DNA of 64,000 bases from Corynebacterium pseudokroppenstedtii (GCF_019754945.1 NZ_JAEUWU010000004.1:124001-188000), one strand, 5' to 3'; shown: positions 1-9,644, numbered from the stretch's first letter. A program made the numbers and translations. Notes: a model not told the origin generated them from the sequence alone.

Positions 1-308
1 TTGCTTCATCGAAGGCTCGACAGCATCTAAGATGGTTTGTTAGCGACTACCTGAGCACTGCTGTCGCGAGATTGAAAAGTGATGTTGCCGCGTCAGCGTC
101 GACGGTCCCCTTTGTCGAGCAAAGCTACGCAGAGTTCTGGGCTGAGGATCAGTTGATCAATATCAGGGTTTGCGGTCTCCTTTCCTGTAATAGCGGTAGG
201 CAGCCGCCCGGCTATGCTTGTTTTGTATTTCGGCGACCACGGCGGCCTGCTCAGCCACCATCGCCTGGTACTAAACGTCTTCTCTTAGGCTTGCTGGTTC
301 TGAGCGAC
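1..308. other. Left edge, no supportable gene
   Basis: No convincing gene is visible here. A plus-strand open frame covers 72-470, but it has low-complexity Pro/Arg runs, no ribosome binding site and no recognisable family, and it runs opposite a more protein-like minus-strand frame (309-668). A short minus-strand stretch around 170-260 reads as Ala/Glu-rich peptide and may be eroded coding sequence from the same mobile remnant. Confidence 0.4.
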
Positions 309-668
309 TCATGTGCTGTGGGCCATCACTGGTTGAATCTTCTTGGCCACATCATTGATTTGAACGAGACGCCCGGCAGCTTCAACGTCCAGGTCACTCG
401 TGTCGAACGCATCGGCGATGGGATGGCGGAACGCTACCCCACGTCCATACTGCTTGATGACATTAACTAGATCCTTACATCCCAAGTCGGTGGCCACATC
501 ACAGCCACCGAAATAAACCCTGTCCTCATGCTCGGCAGTTCGGATAGTTCCAAAGACATCATTGGTGAATACCCGAATTCCCCAATAGCCATGACTGACT
601 CCTTCTAAGAGCCTGGATTGACTTGAATTCCGGCAAGCCACAGGTGACCGCGTCGCGCCCTCACGCAT
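309..668 (-). pseudogene. BRO-N-like phage antirepressor fragment
   Basis: The translated minus strand contains IRVFTNDVFGTIRT, then YFGGCDVATDLGCKDLVNVI, then RGVAFRHPI. This order resembles the BRO-N domain of phage antirepressors (variable start, 'FG.IRT', then 'DVA..LGYKD'). BRO-N proteins are DNA-binding prophage regulators. Similarity stops after about 85 residues: the expected ISEGDVYRLI segment is absent and the frame ends in unrelated sequence. An AAGGAG lies just upstream of an ATG near 590, but that ATG is in a different frame, so the N-terminus is also disturbed. I read it as a prophage remnant. The family call is from motif memory only and is tentative. Confidence 0.4.
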
Positions 669-833
669 ATATCCCTGATCCCACGAGAATGCGGAACAAC
701 GCGATCGAACCTACGTTGCTTAAACGCGCGCGGTATTGTAAATTGTCTAGTGATAGATCTCCGGTCGGGCTCTTTCGCTTAGCGGGTAATGCACAAATGA
801 CGGGGGCCTTTCGTTTTTGCGGAGGCATACCCG

Positions 834-1750
834 GTGCCGATAGATTGGCTCAGCTACGACCAACAAGTAGAACTGCTCCGCCAGCGCAGCATGCACATCG
901 ATGACACTGCAGCTGCAGCCGAGTACCTCGCGAAGGTCAATTATTACCGCTTCTCCGGATACTTCCGGTACTGGCAGCATGACCCAGCACGGGGTGACAA
1001 CCAGTTCTTCGAGGGCACCTCATTCGAGACAATTCGTGCACTCTATGATGACGAGCAGGAGCTTGTGAGCGTCTATAATGAACTGCTGCACCCTCTTGAA
1101 CTTCTGCTACGAACCAGGTTTGCTTATTCCTTTGGTCGCCTTGTTGGGGTAACCGGGATGTTCGCACGTGGCGTAGGCTTTACCCAATCACCCCACCTGG
1201 ACGCTGAAAGTTTCGAAGAGCACGCGCTTTCCAACCTTGACCCCAGCAAAGAACCTTTCGTCGCTCACTACTGCGATGACATCAAGCAGGGACGTAGCTA
1301 CAAGCCTAAAGCCTATGACCGCATGCCGATTTGAGTTATCGTGGAAGCAAGCTCGTTTGGTAGCCTGTCTCGCCTCATTGAGGCTTCCAGTACCTTTGGT
1401 GTGTTAGACGACATCGCGGATTCAATGAATACTTCTCGCAAATTACTGCCGGCCAAGTCCAGTCATTCGTGTACTTGCGTAACCGGGTAGTTCATTGCAC
1501 TCAACTATGGAATCACCAGGTGCTCGATGTTCCCGGACTACAACCGAAAACCATGAGACGAATCAAACCGAGGTACCGAAACTTCTCGGATCACTCGATT
1601 TACATAATTCTTGTCGCGCTTGACGACGTAGCTATGCGTTCTGGAGTTTTGACCTCTTGGTTGGCAAACACCATCGAGATACTATTGAACAAGCATCCGT
1701 TGCTCGCGAAAGGAATCAACGCGCCGGAACGATACGACCAACGACGGTGA
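834..1750 (+). pseudogene. Abi_2 (AbiD/AbiF-like) abortive infection protein, disrupted
   Basis: The family (Abi_2) contains phage-exclusion proteins of about 300 residues. The first part starts at GTG 834 with a GGAGG 8-9 nt upstream and shows the family hallmark VNYYRFSGYFRYW, followed by ELVSVYNELLHPLELLLRTRFAYSF. It stops at TGA 1332-1334, exactly where the family has Trp (MPI-W followed by the FGSLSRL segment), so a TGG to TGA nonsense change is likely. The same frame continues with VIVEASSFGSLSRLIEASS. A single-base deletion near 1450 then moves the reading to another frame, which carries QSFVYLRNRVVHCTQLWNHQ and runs to the stop at 1750. With two lesions the gene is almost certainly inactive. 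It lies just upstream of the type III R-M genes. Confidence 0.8.
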
Positions 1751-1779
1751 CCTGACCGACCCGGAGGAAAACAATCACA

Positions 1780-2013
1780 ACTAACCTCGTATTCAGTTAC
1801 AAGCCCCCCTGCGGAAAGTCCTGATCAATCGTGACCTCAACGAAACGCGACTCCAAGAACAATCCGGTATCGGCGCCGCAACTAAGGCAAAATTCAGAAA
1901 AGGCGGAAAACGTCACCACCGACCTACTGACCCGGATCTGCCAAATACTTGACTGCCAAATCGGCAGCATCTGCGAAGTAGTTACAGTCGCGACAAAGAA
2001 AGCAATTAGCTAG
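1780..2013 (+). pseudogene. HTH_26-type Cro/CI regulator, frameshifted
   Basis: Small HTH_26 (YozG-like) proteins have the pattern SYKPLWKxLIDR, then LREAAGIS, then GENVTTDVLLRICEALDC. Here SYKP, LRKVLINRDLNETRLQEQSGIGAATKAKF (read across) and NVTTDLLTRICQILDCQIG all occur, but in shifted frames. Removing one C from the CCCCCC run at about 1804-1809 and one A from GGAAAAC near 1890 restores a continuous family-like protein. No ATG or GTG start fits the restored frame. The stop at 2011-2013 directly abuts the mod start at 2014, so it was probably co-transcribed with the R-M genes and may have been their control regulator (inference). The two +1 lesions are in homopolymers, so sequencing error cannot be excluded. 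Confidence 0.65.
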
Positions 2014-4017
2014 ATGACGAAACAGCGGCTCCAGCTCACCTGGTACAACAAGGATAAAGCCCTCATCCCCACCGAAACCGGGAAGTACGGCTACACTTGG
2101 GTCGACCCCTCTGACCCCCGCTACTGCGAAACTCACACTATTGTCTACGACGACTACGTCCAGGGGACCCAAAGCCCCAAAACCGAAGACTTCGAATACT
2201 CCGACCGCGCTGACCGCGAACCCCAAGACGACAACCTGCTGATTCTGGGCGAATCGGGAGACGTCCTCGAAGCCCTCACTCGCGTACCAGAGCTTGCTGA
2301 CAAGTACGTAGGCAAGGTGAAGCTGGTCTACATCGATCCGCCGTTTAACACAGCCCAGACTTTTGCGCATTACGAAGACAACCTGGAGCACTCGATCTGG
2401 CTCACGATGATGCGCGACCGGCTACTACATCTGAAGAAGCTTCTTGCCGCCGATGGCTCCATTTGGGTGCACCTGGATGATGTTGAGAATCATCGTATGC
2501 GACTCCTGCTTGACGAAGTATTCGGTAGCGAAAACTTCGTCGCAGAAGTTATCTGGCAGAAAGCCGATGGGCCCCGGAATGATGCAGCATATTTTTCCAG
2601 CGATCACGACACTATTTTAGTTTATCGCCGGGAAGAAGCTTTTCGAGTCAATCGTTTAGCACGCACAGCTGAAATGAATGGTCGATTCTCCAATCCAGAT
2701 AACGACCCGAGTGGGCCATGGGCTATGGCTGATCCGTGCGCGCCTGGGGCCTCTACGCACCAGGGGATGGTATATGCCATCCAGCATCCTTTAACTGGCG
2801 AACTAATGTATCCATCGTCGCGACGGCACTGGGGATGGTCGCAGGACGCGATGTTAGCAGCGATGCGGGAGTGGGCCGATTACGAGCTCCGTGACATCGA
2901 TGATGCCGTTAAACGAGCTGAGTTTTGCGGCGTCGGTATGGATAAGATTAAGCGAGACGTACAAGCGATCATGTTGGCTGAACCGTTGAATTCCGCAAGT
3001 ATTAAAGTCGGAGAGAGATTAGCAGCTCGTGAAGCATTGCCCCCGCTTGTGTTCACCAGAAATGGTGCAGGCCGGATTATGAGGAAGGCCTACCCATCAG
3101 TGAAGGGACTTGTACCTCGGACGCTATTCCCCAATGAAGAGGTCAGCCACAATCGAGGTGCAGTCAAAGAAATTGGCTCTTTGTTTCCCGACACCAATGC
3201 TTTCGCAACACCGAAGCCCGAGCGACTTCTTGAACGGATTATTCATATTGGCTCTAACCCCGGCGATATTGTGCTGGACTGCTTCGCTGGGTCAGGCACC
3301 ACGGCGGCAGTCGCGCAGAAGATGGGTCGGCGTTGGGTGACATGCGAGTTGCTTGAGTCCACGTTTACTACCTTCACTAAACCGCGCTTGGAAAAAGTCG
3401 TTCACGACCAGGATCCGGGCGGCGTGACGCACACGAAGGGTAAGCGGGTCCCAGCTGATGGCGTCGAGCTGCCCGATGGTGTTTCACCGGAGAACGCGGC
3501 GAAGTTCACTTCAGTATTGAACAAGCTGATTGCTGATGACCCGGAGGCAAAGAAGGATCCCCGAGTCAAGGCACTCAAGGCTGCGGCGAAGACCAAGCGC
3601 ACCAAAGGGGTCGTTAGTTGGCGTGGTGGCGGTGGTTTTCAGATCGCCCATTTGTCGCCAGCTTGCTTCGACTATGACCCCGAGCTTGAACGCGTCATTC
3701 TCACCTCGGAAGCTACCGGCGATGTGTTGGTGGAGTCGGTGGCGGCGAACCTTGGGTTCCATCTACTCCACCCTGATGATGATTATGTGTTTGACGGCCG
3801 TCGCGGCAATTCTTTACTGAAAGTTGTCGAGGGTGTTGCGACCGCGGAACAGGTTGATTGGCTGGTGTCCCAAGTTCAGGAAGGTGAGAGGATCGTGCTC
3901 GCCGCAACTAGTGTCATGGATGGTGTTCGCCAGCTTCTGCGTCGGGCGTGTAAGGGATCGCGTGTGGTTGCTATCCCGGATGATATTTTCCGCTATTCCG
4001 AAGGTGGTGACCGGTAA
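2014..4017 (+). CDS. Type III restriction-modification DNA methyltransferase (Mod)
   Basis: Mod recognises the target site and methylates N6 of adenine; it also forms the complex with Res needed for cleavage. The 667-residue protein carries catalytic motif IV DPPFNT at residues 108-113 and the S-adenosylmethionine motif DCFAGSGTT at 422-430. Motif IV preceding motif I is the beta-class order typical of type III Mod. The region between them (about 170-400) should hold the target recognition domain. The N-terminal segment before residue 70 is also typical of this family. The frame is intact. Start ATG 2014 immediately follows the TAG of the broken regulator; the upstream ribosome site is weak (AAAGAAAG). 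The stop codon overlaps the res start (TAATG), implying translational coupling. Confidence 0.95.
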   Translation: MTKQRLQLTWYNKDKALIPTETGKYGYTWVDPSDPRYCETHTIVYDDYVQGTQSPKTEDFEYSDRADREPQDDNLLILGESGDVLEALTRVPELADKYVGKVKLVYIDPPFNTAQTFAHYEDNLEHSIWLTMMRDRLLHLKKLLAADGSIWVHLDDVENHRMRLLLDEVFGSENFVAEVIWQKADGPRNDAAYFSSDHDTILVYRREEAFRVNRLARTAEMNGRFSNPDNDPSGPWAMADPCAPGASTHQGMVYAIQHPLTGELMYPSSRRHWGWSQDAMLAAMREWADYELRDIDDAVKRAEFCGVGMDKIKRDVQAIMLAEPLNSASIKVGERLAAREALPPLVFTRNGAGRIMRKAYPSVKGLVPRTLFPNEEVSHNRGAVKEIGSLFPDTNAFATPKPERLLERIIHIGSNPGDIVLDCFAGSGTTAAVAQKMGRRWVTCELLESTFTTFTKPRLEKVVHDQDPGGVTHTKGKRVPADGVELPDGVSPENAAKFTSVLNKLIADDPEAKKDPRVKALKAAAKTKRTKGVVSWRGGGGFQIAHLSPACFDYDPELERVILTSEATGDVLVESVAANLGFHLLHPDDDYVFDGRRGNSLLKVVEGVATAEQVDWLVSQVQEGERIVLAATSVMDGVRQLLRRACKGSRVVAIPDDIFRYSEGGDR

Positions 4018-6593
4018 TGGTTCAACGTCTGAACATTAGCTTCGACTCCGACTTGCTCGAAGCTATCAGCGCCGACTTTGATTTACGTGCCCCGAACAAG
4101 GAAGCCCTCCGGCAGCTCATTTTCGCCCTTGATGGTGACTATGACCCCGAGGTACAACAGGTGCTGAACCTGGCCACCGGAGTTGGCAAGACCTACTTAA
4201 TGGCCGCTTTCGTGGAGTATCTGCGCCGACAAGGTGTGGGCAACGTCGTGATCGTCACCCCTAGCACGGCTGTCCAGGCTAAGACAGTGCAGAACTTCAC
4301 CCCAGGTGCACCGAAGTTCATTACCGGCTCACAGGTTCCGCCCGAGGTGGTTACGCCACTGGACTATTCAGCCTGGATCAACCGCACCAACGGAACGGCC
4401 ATGTTGTCCTACGGACGTGAGGCCCCGATGTTGGCATTCATCTTCAACATCCAGCAGCTGATTGCTCCGAAGGATGTCGAAGGAGATACTCACGGCGGCA
4501 CACGGGAGGCGATGCGTCGAAAGCCGCGTCGTTACAACGAGAACGCCGGGGTGCTTTTCGACTACCTGAAAGACCTAGATGACCTGGTGGTGATTGCTGA
4601 TGAGTCCCATCTCTACGGAACTACCGCGAAGGCCTTTAATGCAGCATTGCGCGAGTTGGAGCCAGCGGCATCGATTGGATTGACGGCCTCGGCAGATAAG
4701 AAGAAGGACCATGTAATCTTCGAATACCCGCTCTATCAGGCGATCAAGGATCAGTACGTCAAAGCCCCAGTACTGGCTTTCCGTAAGGATGGCTACGGCA
4801 CTGATCAGGCCTCCGAAGAGCAGCAACTGCGTGATGCGCTCCAGCTTCGTGGGGTTAAACAGGCCTTCTATGATTCTTATGTTGCAAGCAACAACCTCAA
4901 CCGACTCAATGCCGTGGTTTTCGTTGTCTGTTCAGACGTAGAACATGCGACCCAAGTTGCTGATCTGCTCCGCACGCCGGAATTTTTCGGACGAGACTCG
5001 GCGGTGTTGCAGGTGGACACCCAGCACGACAATGACGCCACCCAACAGCTGCTGAACCGTCTGGACCAGCCAGATTCACCGGTGCTGGCAGTCGTGAGCG
5101 TTAACAAGCTCAAAGAAGGCTGGGATGTAAAGAACATCGCGGTGGTCGTCACGCTACGAGCAATGGCTTCTGAAGTGCTTACGCAACAGACGATGGGGCG
5201 TGGATTGCGCCTACCGTTTAGGTGCTACACCGGGGTGAAGCAGATCGATCAACTCGACATCATTGCCCACCAGTCCTTCAGAGAACTCTTGGCAGCCGAG
5301 AATGTCTTGCAGCAGTTCGGCCTTGACGAGGCAGTCAAAGAGAATGATCAAGGTGAAATCGGAAAGGCTATTCGTAAAGCGGCTGAAGACCAAGAAGGCC
5401 CAGGCGGGGAGGTTCACACACCAGGTGGTCCTTCACCCGTTCAACCACTAACTGATCCAAGTGAACAGCCAGGAGGACTTGATGCTCCAGCAACCGGCCA
5501 CGGAGAGTCGATCCCGGATGCTACCGAGCAGACTCCCAGCGTAGGCGTCCGTCTCCTTGATGACGGCACCGCGGATGGCAACACTGACTTGGAGGTCGTC
5601 TCAATTGACCGTAATCCAGCCTTCGCCGATGTCTCCTACCACTTCCCGGTCACCACGATTACAGCACAGCAGCCTCCGATTGACCTATCTGAGATTACTA
5701 ATGAGCAGATCGAACAAGCAGCTCGGAGAGTGACTTCTGCTGGTGATGTGATGTACCGCAAGGAGATCGTCGCGGCTGTTGGGAAAGGGCTACGGGCAGC
5801 TGACTCTGAGAACACTGAAATCGATTCCATCCCGATCCCTGACGATGATGCCCATCAGGCACTGACCACACTCATCATGAACATGAATCTGGTGCCAAAG
5901 ACTGAGTGGACGGCTCGCTATATCGACGCCGGCCTGGTGCCGGAGTTTATGAGGCATGTGCCCTTCGAGAACTGGACAGTGAAATCCCTAGCCTCAGCTC
6001 AGTCGCTGTTACAGCAGCTCGTCCACGACTATGTGGTGGACGCATTGCGCTCTACCCGCGAGGTGCCGACTATTCATCCAAAGGAACTGCCTGGCGACGG
6101 TTATACCCTGCCGCTGGGCGAGAAGATCCACGACCAAATCGACTCGCGAGCCGAGTTCGTGCGTGGACGGGTCTACGGCGGCTGGTTTAAGTCCCTCTTT
6201 GAGGCAGAACACTTCGATTCCTACAGTGGTGAGTACCAGTTAGCGAAACTGCTCAACACCTCGCCAAAGATCAAATGGTGGCACCGCCTGCATCCACAGG
6301 ACAACGCATTCATCTACTTCAACTCGAGAGACCGCTACTTCCCAGACTTCGTAGCCAAGGACACCGACGGGGTGCACTGGATCATCGAAGGCAAGAGCGA
6401 ACAAGGCCGAGACGACGCCCAAGTTCAAGCTAAACGCCAGGCTGCCGAGTCGCTGGTGCGCAGAATCATCGCTGACGATACCTACGCAGGCCAGCGTTGG
6501 GGGTACCTGATTGCCTACGAGAAGGACATCGAAAGATCTGAATCGTGGTCGGATCTCAAGACACTGGCACAACCGGTTCCCAAAGCACTGTGA
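4017..6593 (+). CDS. Type III restriction endonuclease (Res)
   Basis: Res is the ATP-dependent translocase/nuclease partner of Mod and cleaves unmethylated DNA between head-to-head sites. The 858-residue protein has an SF2 helicase core: Walker A ATGVGKT at 53-59, DExH-type box DESH at 195-198, and a motif VI-like QQTMGRGLRLPF. The C-terminal PD-(D/E)XK nuclease shows D777 (YFPDF) and E791-G-K793 (IIEGK). All key residues appear present and the frame is open throughout, so the system may be active. A low-complexity acidic/Pro/Gly stretch (about 455-520) separates the helicase from the C-terminal half. The start overlaps the mod stop by one base. Confidence 0.95.
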   Translation: MVQRLNISFDSDLLEAISADFDLRAPNKEALRQLIFALDGDYDPEVQQVLNLATGVGKTYLMAAFVEYLRRQGVGNVVIVTPSTAVQAKTVQNFTPGAPKFITGSQVPPEVVTPLDYSAWINRTNGTAMLSYGREAPMLAFIFNIQQLIAPKDVEGDTHGGTREAMRRKPRRYNENAGVLFDYLKDLDDLVVIADESHLYGTTAKAFNAALRELEPAASIGLTASADKKKDHVIFEYPLYQAIKDQYVKAPVLAFRKDGYGTDQASEEQQLRDALQLRGVKQAFYDSYVASNNLNRLNAVVFVVCSDVEHATQVADLLRTPEFFGRDSAVLQVDTQHDNDATQQLLNRLDQPDSPVLAVVSVNKLKEGWDVKNIAVVVTLRAMASEVLTQQTMGRGLRLPFRCYTGVKQIDQLDIIAHQSFRELLAAENVLQQFGLDEAVKENDQGEIGKAIRKAAEDQEGPGGEVHTPGGPSPVQPLTDPSEQPGGLDAPATGHGESIPDATEQTPSVGVRLLDDGTADGNTDLEVVSIDRNPAFADVSYHFPVTTITAQQPPIDLSEITNEQIEQAARRVTSAGDVMYRKEIVAAVGKGLRAADSENTEIDSIPIPDDDAHQALTTLIMNMNLVPKTEWTARYIDAGLVPEFMRHVPFENWTVKSLASAQSLLQQLVHDYVVDALRSTREVPTIHPKELPGDGYTLPLGEKIHDQIDSRAEFVRGRVYGGWFKSLFEAEHFDSYSGEYQLAKLLNTSPKIKWWHRLHPQDNAFIYFNSRDRYFPDFVAKDTDGVHWIIEGKSEQGRDDAQVQAKRQAAESLVRRIIADDTYAGQRWGYLIAYEKDIERSESWSDLKTLAQPVPKAL

Positions 6594-7018
6594 ATTATTG
6601 GCGGGCATAAAGTTCCGGCGCCATCACATCGGCAAGTCAAGAGTCAACACATCACCGCTGATGAAGACGAAACCGAGGCGGTGGTCGTTGGGCATGCCGC
6701 CATCCTCGCCATTGTCGAGGAAATCAGGCAGGAATGCGACGCGACCACTGAATGGGCCCAACAGCGTAAACATTGCTCTATGCAAGGTCCCAGCAGTGAC
6801 GTTAGTATCACCGAGCAATAAGTTCTCACACCGAACTTAACCTTCAAAACAAAGAAGGCTGATAGTTTCAATAGCGAGACCAAAAAGGCGTCTTCAAGAT
6901 CGAGATCTTCAAGGAACCCTCTATAGCACTAGTCAAACAAATCCTCGACATAGACTTAGGCGATCTCAAGGCCCCAATTCTCCAAGACGTCACATTTGCC
7001 AAAGCTCCCGCCGGACGA
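6594..7018 (+). other. Eroded segment between res and the GIY-YIG pseudogene
   Basis: No intact gene. From about 6830 the plus strand reads as protein in two frames that join across an AAAAAGG run near 6882-6890: TFKTKKADSFNSETK, then GVFKIEIFKEPSIALVKQIL, which runs in frame into the ORF starting at ATG 7019. No start codon precedes the second part, and stops (TGA/TAG at 6860-6874) block its frame upstream. This is probably the decayed N-terminal part of the downstream gene or the tail of a lost gene. Confidence 0.35.
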
Positions 7019-8217
7019 ATGAAACCAGAGACCACCAACGAGGTGCTGGTTCCGAGAATGATCCGTGAGTGCTGCCCGGACCTCAACGAAGAAGTTCCGC
7101 AGCAGGTAGTGGTGGACTCCGTTATTAAGAACGGTGAGGTCCGGGAGGTAGGCGATGATCGGCTTAAGCGGGCTTTTATAGAAGTTCTCGAGTTCTACGA
7201 CCAGAACGGTCGTGAGCCATCACCGGATACTCTCAACATTGCAGAGAGAAAGCTTGGCGCCCGCTTTGTTGGTATCCGCGCCGACGACAAGAAACGAGCA
7301 GCCCTCGCCCACCTCGATAATGTAGGACTGCTAGATGATCCTGAGGTACCGGACTCCGTCGATGCCCTGCTGGAAGACCCAGAGTTTGACAATGAGGTAC
7401 TCGGCAGCATCCTGTCTGATGGGGAGAAACAATCTGACCTCTACGATGTCAGTATTCTTCCGAAGGCGACGCGTAAAAGTGCCGACTCTGTAGCCAAGCG
7501 CAAAAAAGCGAAAGACTTTGCCAATTCCGTGGCCTCTTCAAGAAAAAGCATGAAGAATTGCGAAACGGCGCCGCTGCACTCGTAAATTTCCCTGGTGAAA
7601 CGTCTATCGCCGAGGGCAAGTTCTATCTGCTCAAAGGTGCTCTCGTATTCGTAGCAGAAGTTCACGATCCCGAGCCGAATGCGCCACTCGATTCTAGCGG
7701 CAAGCCCAAAGCTCGCTTGCGGCTGATTTTCGAAAATGGAACCGAGAGCGCCATGTATGTACAGTCCTTCGCGATCCGCCTCTACGAGGAGGATGGAAAA
7801 GTACTTGCCCGGAGGACACCTATCCAAACCTCAGAAATCGATGGCGAAGAGATTGCCTCTGGGTATATCTATGTCCTGCGCTCCTTGAGCGATGATCCTG
7901 ACATCAAACAGATCAAGGACCTGTACAAGATCGGTTTCACTACTGGCACCGTCGAAGGCCGCATACGAGGCGCAGAAAAATCAGCTACCTACCTATTCGC
8001 GCCTGTCGAGATAGCCGCAACCTACAAGCTGTATAACGTCAAGGCGTCAGCCGTCGAGGCCGCGATCCATAGAGCGTTCTCCCACGCCCGATTGGAAATC
8101 ACTGCCCAAGACCCCAATTCCTTAGACAGATCAGCGAATGCTACTCATGTCACCGAGTGGTTTGTAGCTCCTCTGGAGTCGATCAATGAAGTTATAGAAG
8201 AACTATTCGTTTCATAG
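7019..8217 (+). pseudogene. T5orf172/GIY-YIG nuclease family protein, split by a frameshift
   Basis: Two overlapping frames (7019-7585 and about 7527-8217) together form a protein of about 400 residues. The first has RLKRAFIEVLEFYDQNGREPS and KLGARFVGIRADD, typical of the N-terminal half of large T5orf172 proteins. The second carries the GIY-YIG-like domain: GYIYVLRSLSDD, then LYKIGFTTGTVEGRI, and ends with HVTEWFVAPL. A single-base deletion near 7523-7530 (around GCCAATTCC) breaks the frame: AKDFAN should continue FRGLFKKKHEELRNGA. GIY-YIG domains cut DNA with Tyr/Arg/Glu active sites; T5orf172 members occur in phages and beside R-M genes. Disruption suggests loss of function, unless the break is a sequencing error or the C-terminal half is translated from the TTG at 7558. 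Confidence 0.75.
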
Positions 8218-8311
8218 AACGGGTACTGCCCAGAGGGGCTTCAGCCGTGCCACATCATGCTTATGGTTTTAGCCATCCAGCACCCAAAACCGCGCCAATG
8301 CATATCCAAAT

Positions 8312-8342
8312 TTGCTTGGAAGTCACTCCCAGGTTGTTGAAT
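8312..8342 (+). promoter_or_regulatory. MerR-type promoter/operator of the aldo/keto reductase operon
   Basis: A -35-like TTGCTT (8312-8317) and a -10-like TTGAAT (8337-8342) are 19 bp apart, the long spacer typical of MerR-activated promoters. The spacer region carries an imperfect dyad CTTGGAAGT-C-ACTCCCAGG (8315-8333; 7 of 9 positions match), close to the CTTGGAGT/ACTCCAAG operators of MerR regulators linked to aldo/keto reductases. The downstream operon encodes both such proteins. The element calls are by eye. Confidence 0.6.
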
Positions 8343-8373
8343 TGGACGTAGTCAACCTCATAAGGAGTACATC

Positions 8374-9228
8374 ATGCTGAAACCGCTGACTATGTCCGAC
8401 GGTCGCTCGATCCCCGTTCAGGGATTCGGTGTGTACCAGATTCCCGCTGACCAGACGGCCGATGCAGTCGCCCACGCCATCGAGGCCGGTTACCGCCACA
8501 TTGATACCGCCCAGGCCTACTTCAACGAAGAAGCCGTCGGCGAGGGGATTCGTCGTAGCGACATTGATCGCGACCAGTTATTCCTCACCACCAAGGTGTG
8601 GCTGGATAATTACGGCGAGTATGCCACGTACGAAAGCGTGAAGACTTCACTGGACAAACTGGGTACCGATTACGTTGATCTCATGCTGCTCCACCAGCCT
8701 TTTAACGATGTGTATGGAGCCTGGAGGGGTCTCGAGCGCGCCCAGAAAGAGGGCCTGATTCGCTCGATCGGTGTATCGAACTTCACGCCGGCGCGCGTGC
8801 ACGACTTGGGGTCTTTCAACTCCGCCTACCCCGTCGTGAACCAGATTGAGATTAACCCATTCAACCAACAAACCGAGCGTGTCGATCAGCTGCAGAAGCA
8901 CGGCGTGACTGTCGAGGCCTGGGCTCCGTTTGGTGAAGGCCGCAATGGGCTTTTCGATAACCCTGTGCTCACCGAGATCGGCAAGCAGTACGATAAGTCT
9001 GTCGCCCAAGTGGTACTGCGGTGGCTCTACCAGCGCGGTATCGTCGGGCTGGCAAAGTCCGTCCACGCTGAGCGTATCCAGCAGAATATCGACATCGAGG
9101 ATTTCAGATTGACCGAGGAGGATATGGCCGCCATAGCCGAGCTTGACACTGGGTCCTCACTGTTCTTCGATCACGAAGCAGTGGAGACCGTCGATTTCTT
9201 CACGGACCTCATCAACCAGCGGCGATAG
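8374..9228 (+). CDS. Aldo/keto reductase (2,5-diketo-D-gluconate reductase-like)
   Basis: Cytoplasmic NADPH-dependent reductase of aldehydes and ketones, with a (beta/alpha)8 barrel. The 284-residue length fits the family. The catalytic tetrad is visible: D44 and Y49 in the DTAQAYFNEEAVGEG region, K74 in TTKVW and H107 in LMLLHQPF. IRSIGVSNF and VNQIEINPF are family signatures. Start ATG 8374 has a good AAGGAG site. The physiological substrate cannot be told from sequence. It is probably co-transcribed with the MerR gene 8 bp downstream from the MerR-type promoter at 8312-8342, suggesting induction by an electrophile or oxidative signal. Confidence 0.95.
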   Translation: MLKPLTMSDGRSIPVQGFGVYQIPADQTADAVAHAIEAGYRHIDTAQAYFNEEAVGEGIRRSDIDRDQLFLTTKVWLDNYGEYATYESVKTSLDKLGTDYVDLMLLHQPFNDVYGAWRGLERAQKEGLIRSIGVSNFTPARVHDLGSFNSAYPVVNQIEINPFNQQTERVDQLQKHGVTVEAWAPFGEGRNGLFDNPVLTEIGKQYDKSVAQVVLRWLYQRGIVGLAKSVHAERIQQNIDIEDFRLTEEDMAAIAELDTGSSLFFDHEAVETVDFFTDLINQRR

Positions 9229-9236
9229 AGCACCCC

Positions 9237-9644
9237 ATGTTGTATTCGACTAGCGAAGCCTCCGAAGCCAGCGAAATCTCCATCGACACTGTGCGCTACT
9301 ACTGCAAAATCGGGCTTGTGCCTCGGGTCATGCGCGATGAAAACAATTATCGTGTCTTTGATGAGCACGATATTGCCTGGCTGAGGGGTCTTCGCTGCCT
9401 GCGCGAATGCGGTATGGGGATTGACCAAATGCGTGAGTATATGGAGCTGTGCCTGGAGGGTGAAAGTAGCATTCCTCAACGCAAAGACATCCTCCAAAAC
9501 CAACGCCACGTAGTGGAGGACAAGATCGCGAACTTGCGCGACATGCTCGCTTTTATCGATTCAAAGCTAAACTACTACGACAAAGTTCGTGCCGGTGAGA
9601 TCAAATATGAATCCGGTTTGCTTGCCCCGGTCAAAGACCGCTAG
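9237..9644 (+). CDS. MerR-family transcriptional regulator
   Basis: A 135-residue protein with an N-terminal MerR winged helix-turn-helix (SIDTVRYYCKIGLVP, then NNYRVFDEHDIAWLRGLRCLRECGM, residues about 8-65) and a C-terminal dimerisation helix (about 80-120). MerR proteins twist long-spacer promoters to activate transcription. The gene lies 8 bp after the aldo/keto reductase, and the shared upstream promoter has a MerR dyad, so it probably controls its own operon. There is no conserved metal-binding Cys set in the C-terminus; Cys residues in the HTH half (Y-C-K, L-R-C-L-R-E-C, E-L-C-L) could sense reactive species, but that is inference. Confidence 0.9.
   Translation: MLYSTSEASEASEISIDTVRYYCKIGLVPRVMRDENNYRVFDEHDIAWLRGLRCLRECGMGIDQMREYMELCLEGESSIPQRKDILQNQRHVVEDKIANLRDMLAFIDSKLNYYDKVRAGEIKYESGLLAPVKDR

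Noticed and set aside
72..470. 132-codon plus-strand frame at the left edge
   Set aside because: No ribosome site, no family, opposed by a more protein-like minus-strand frame.
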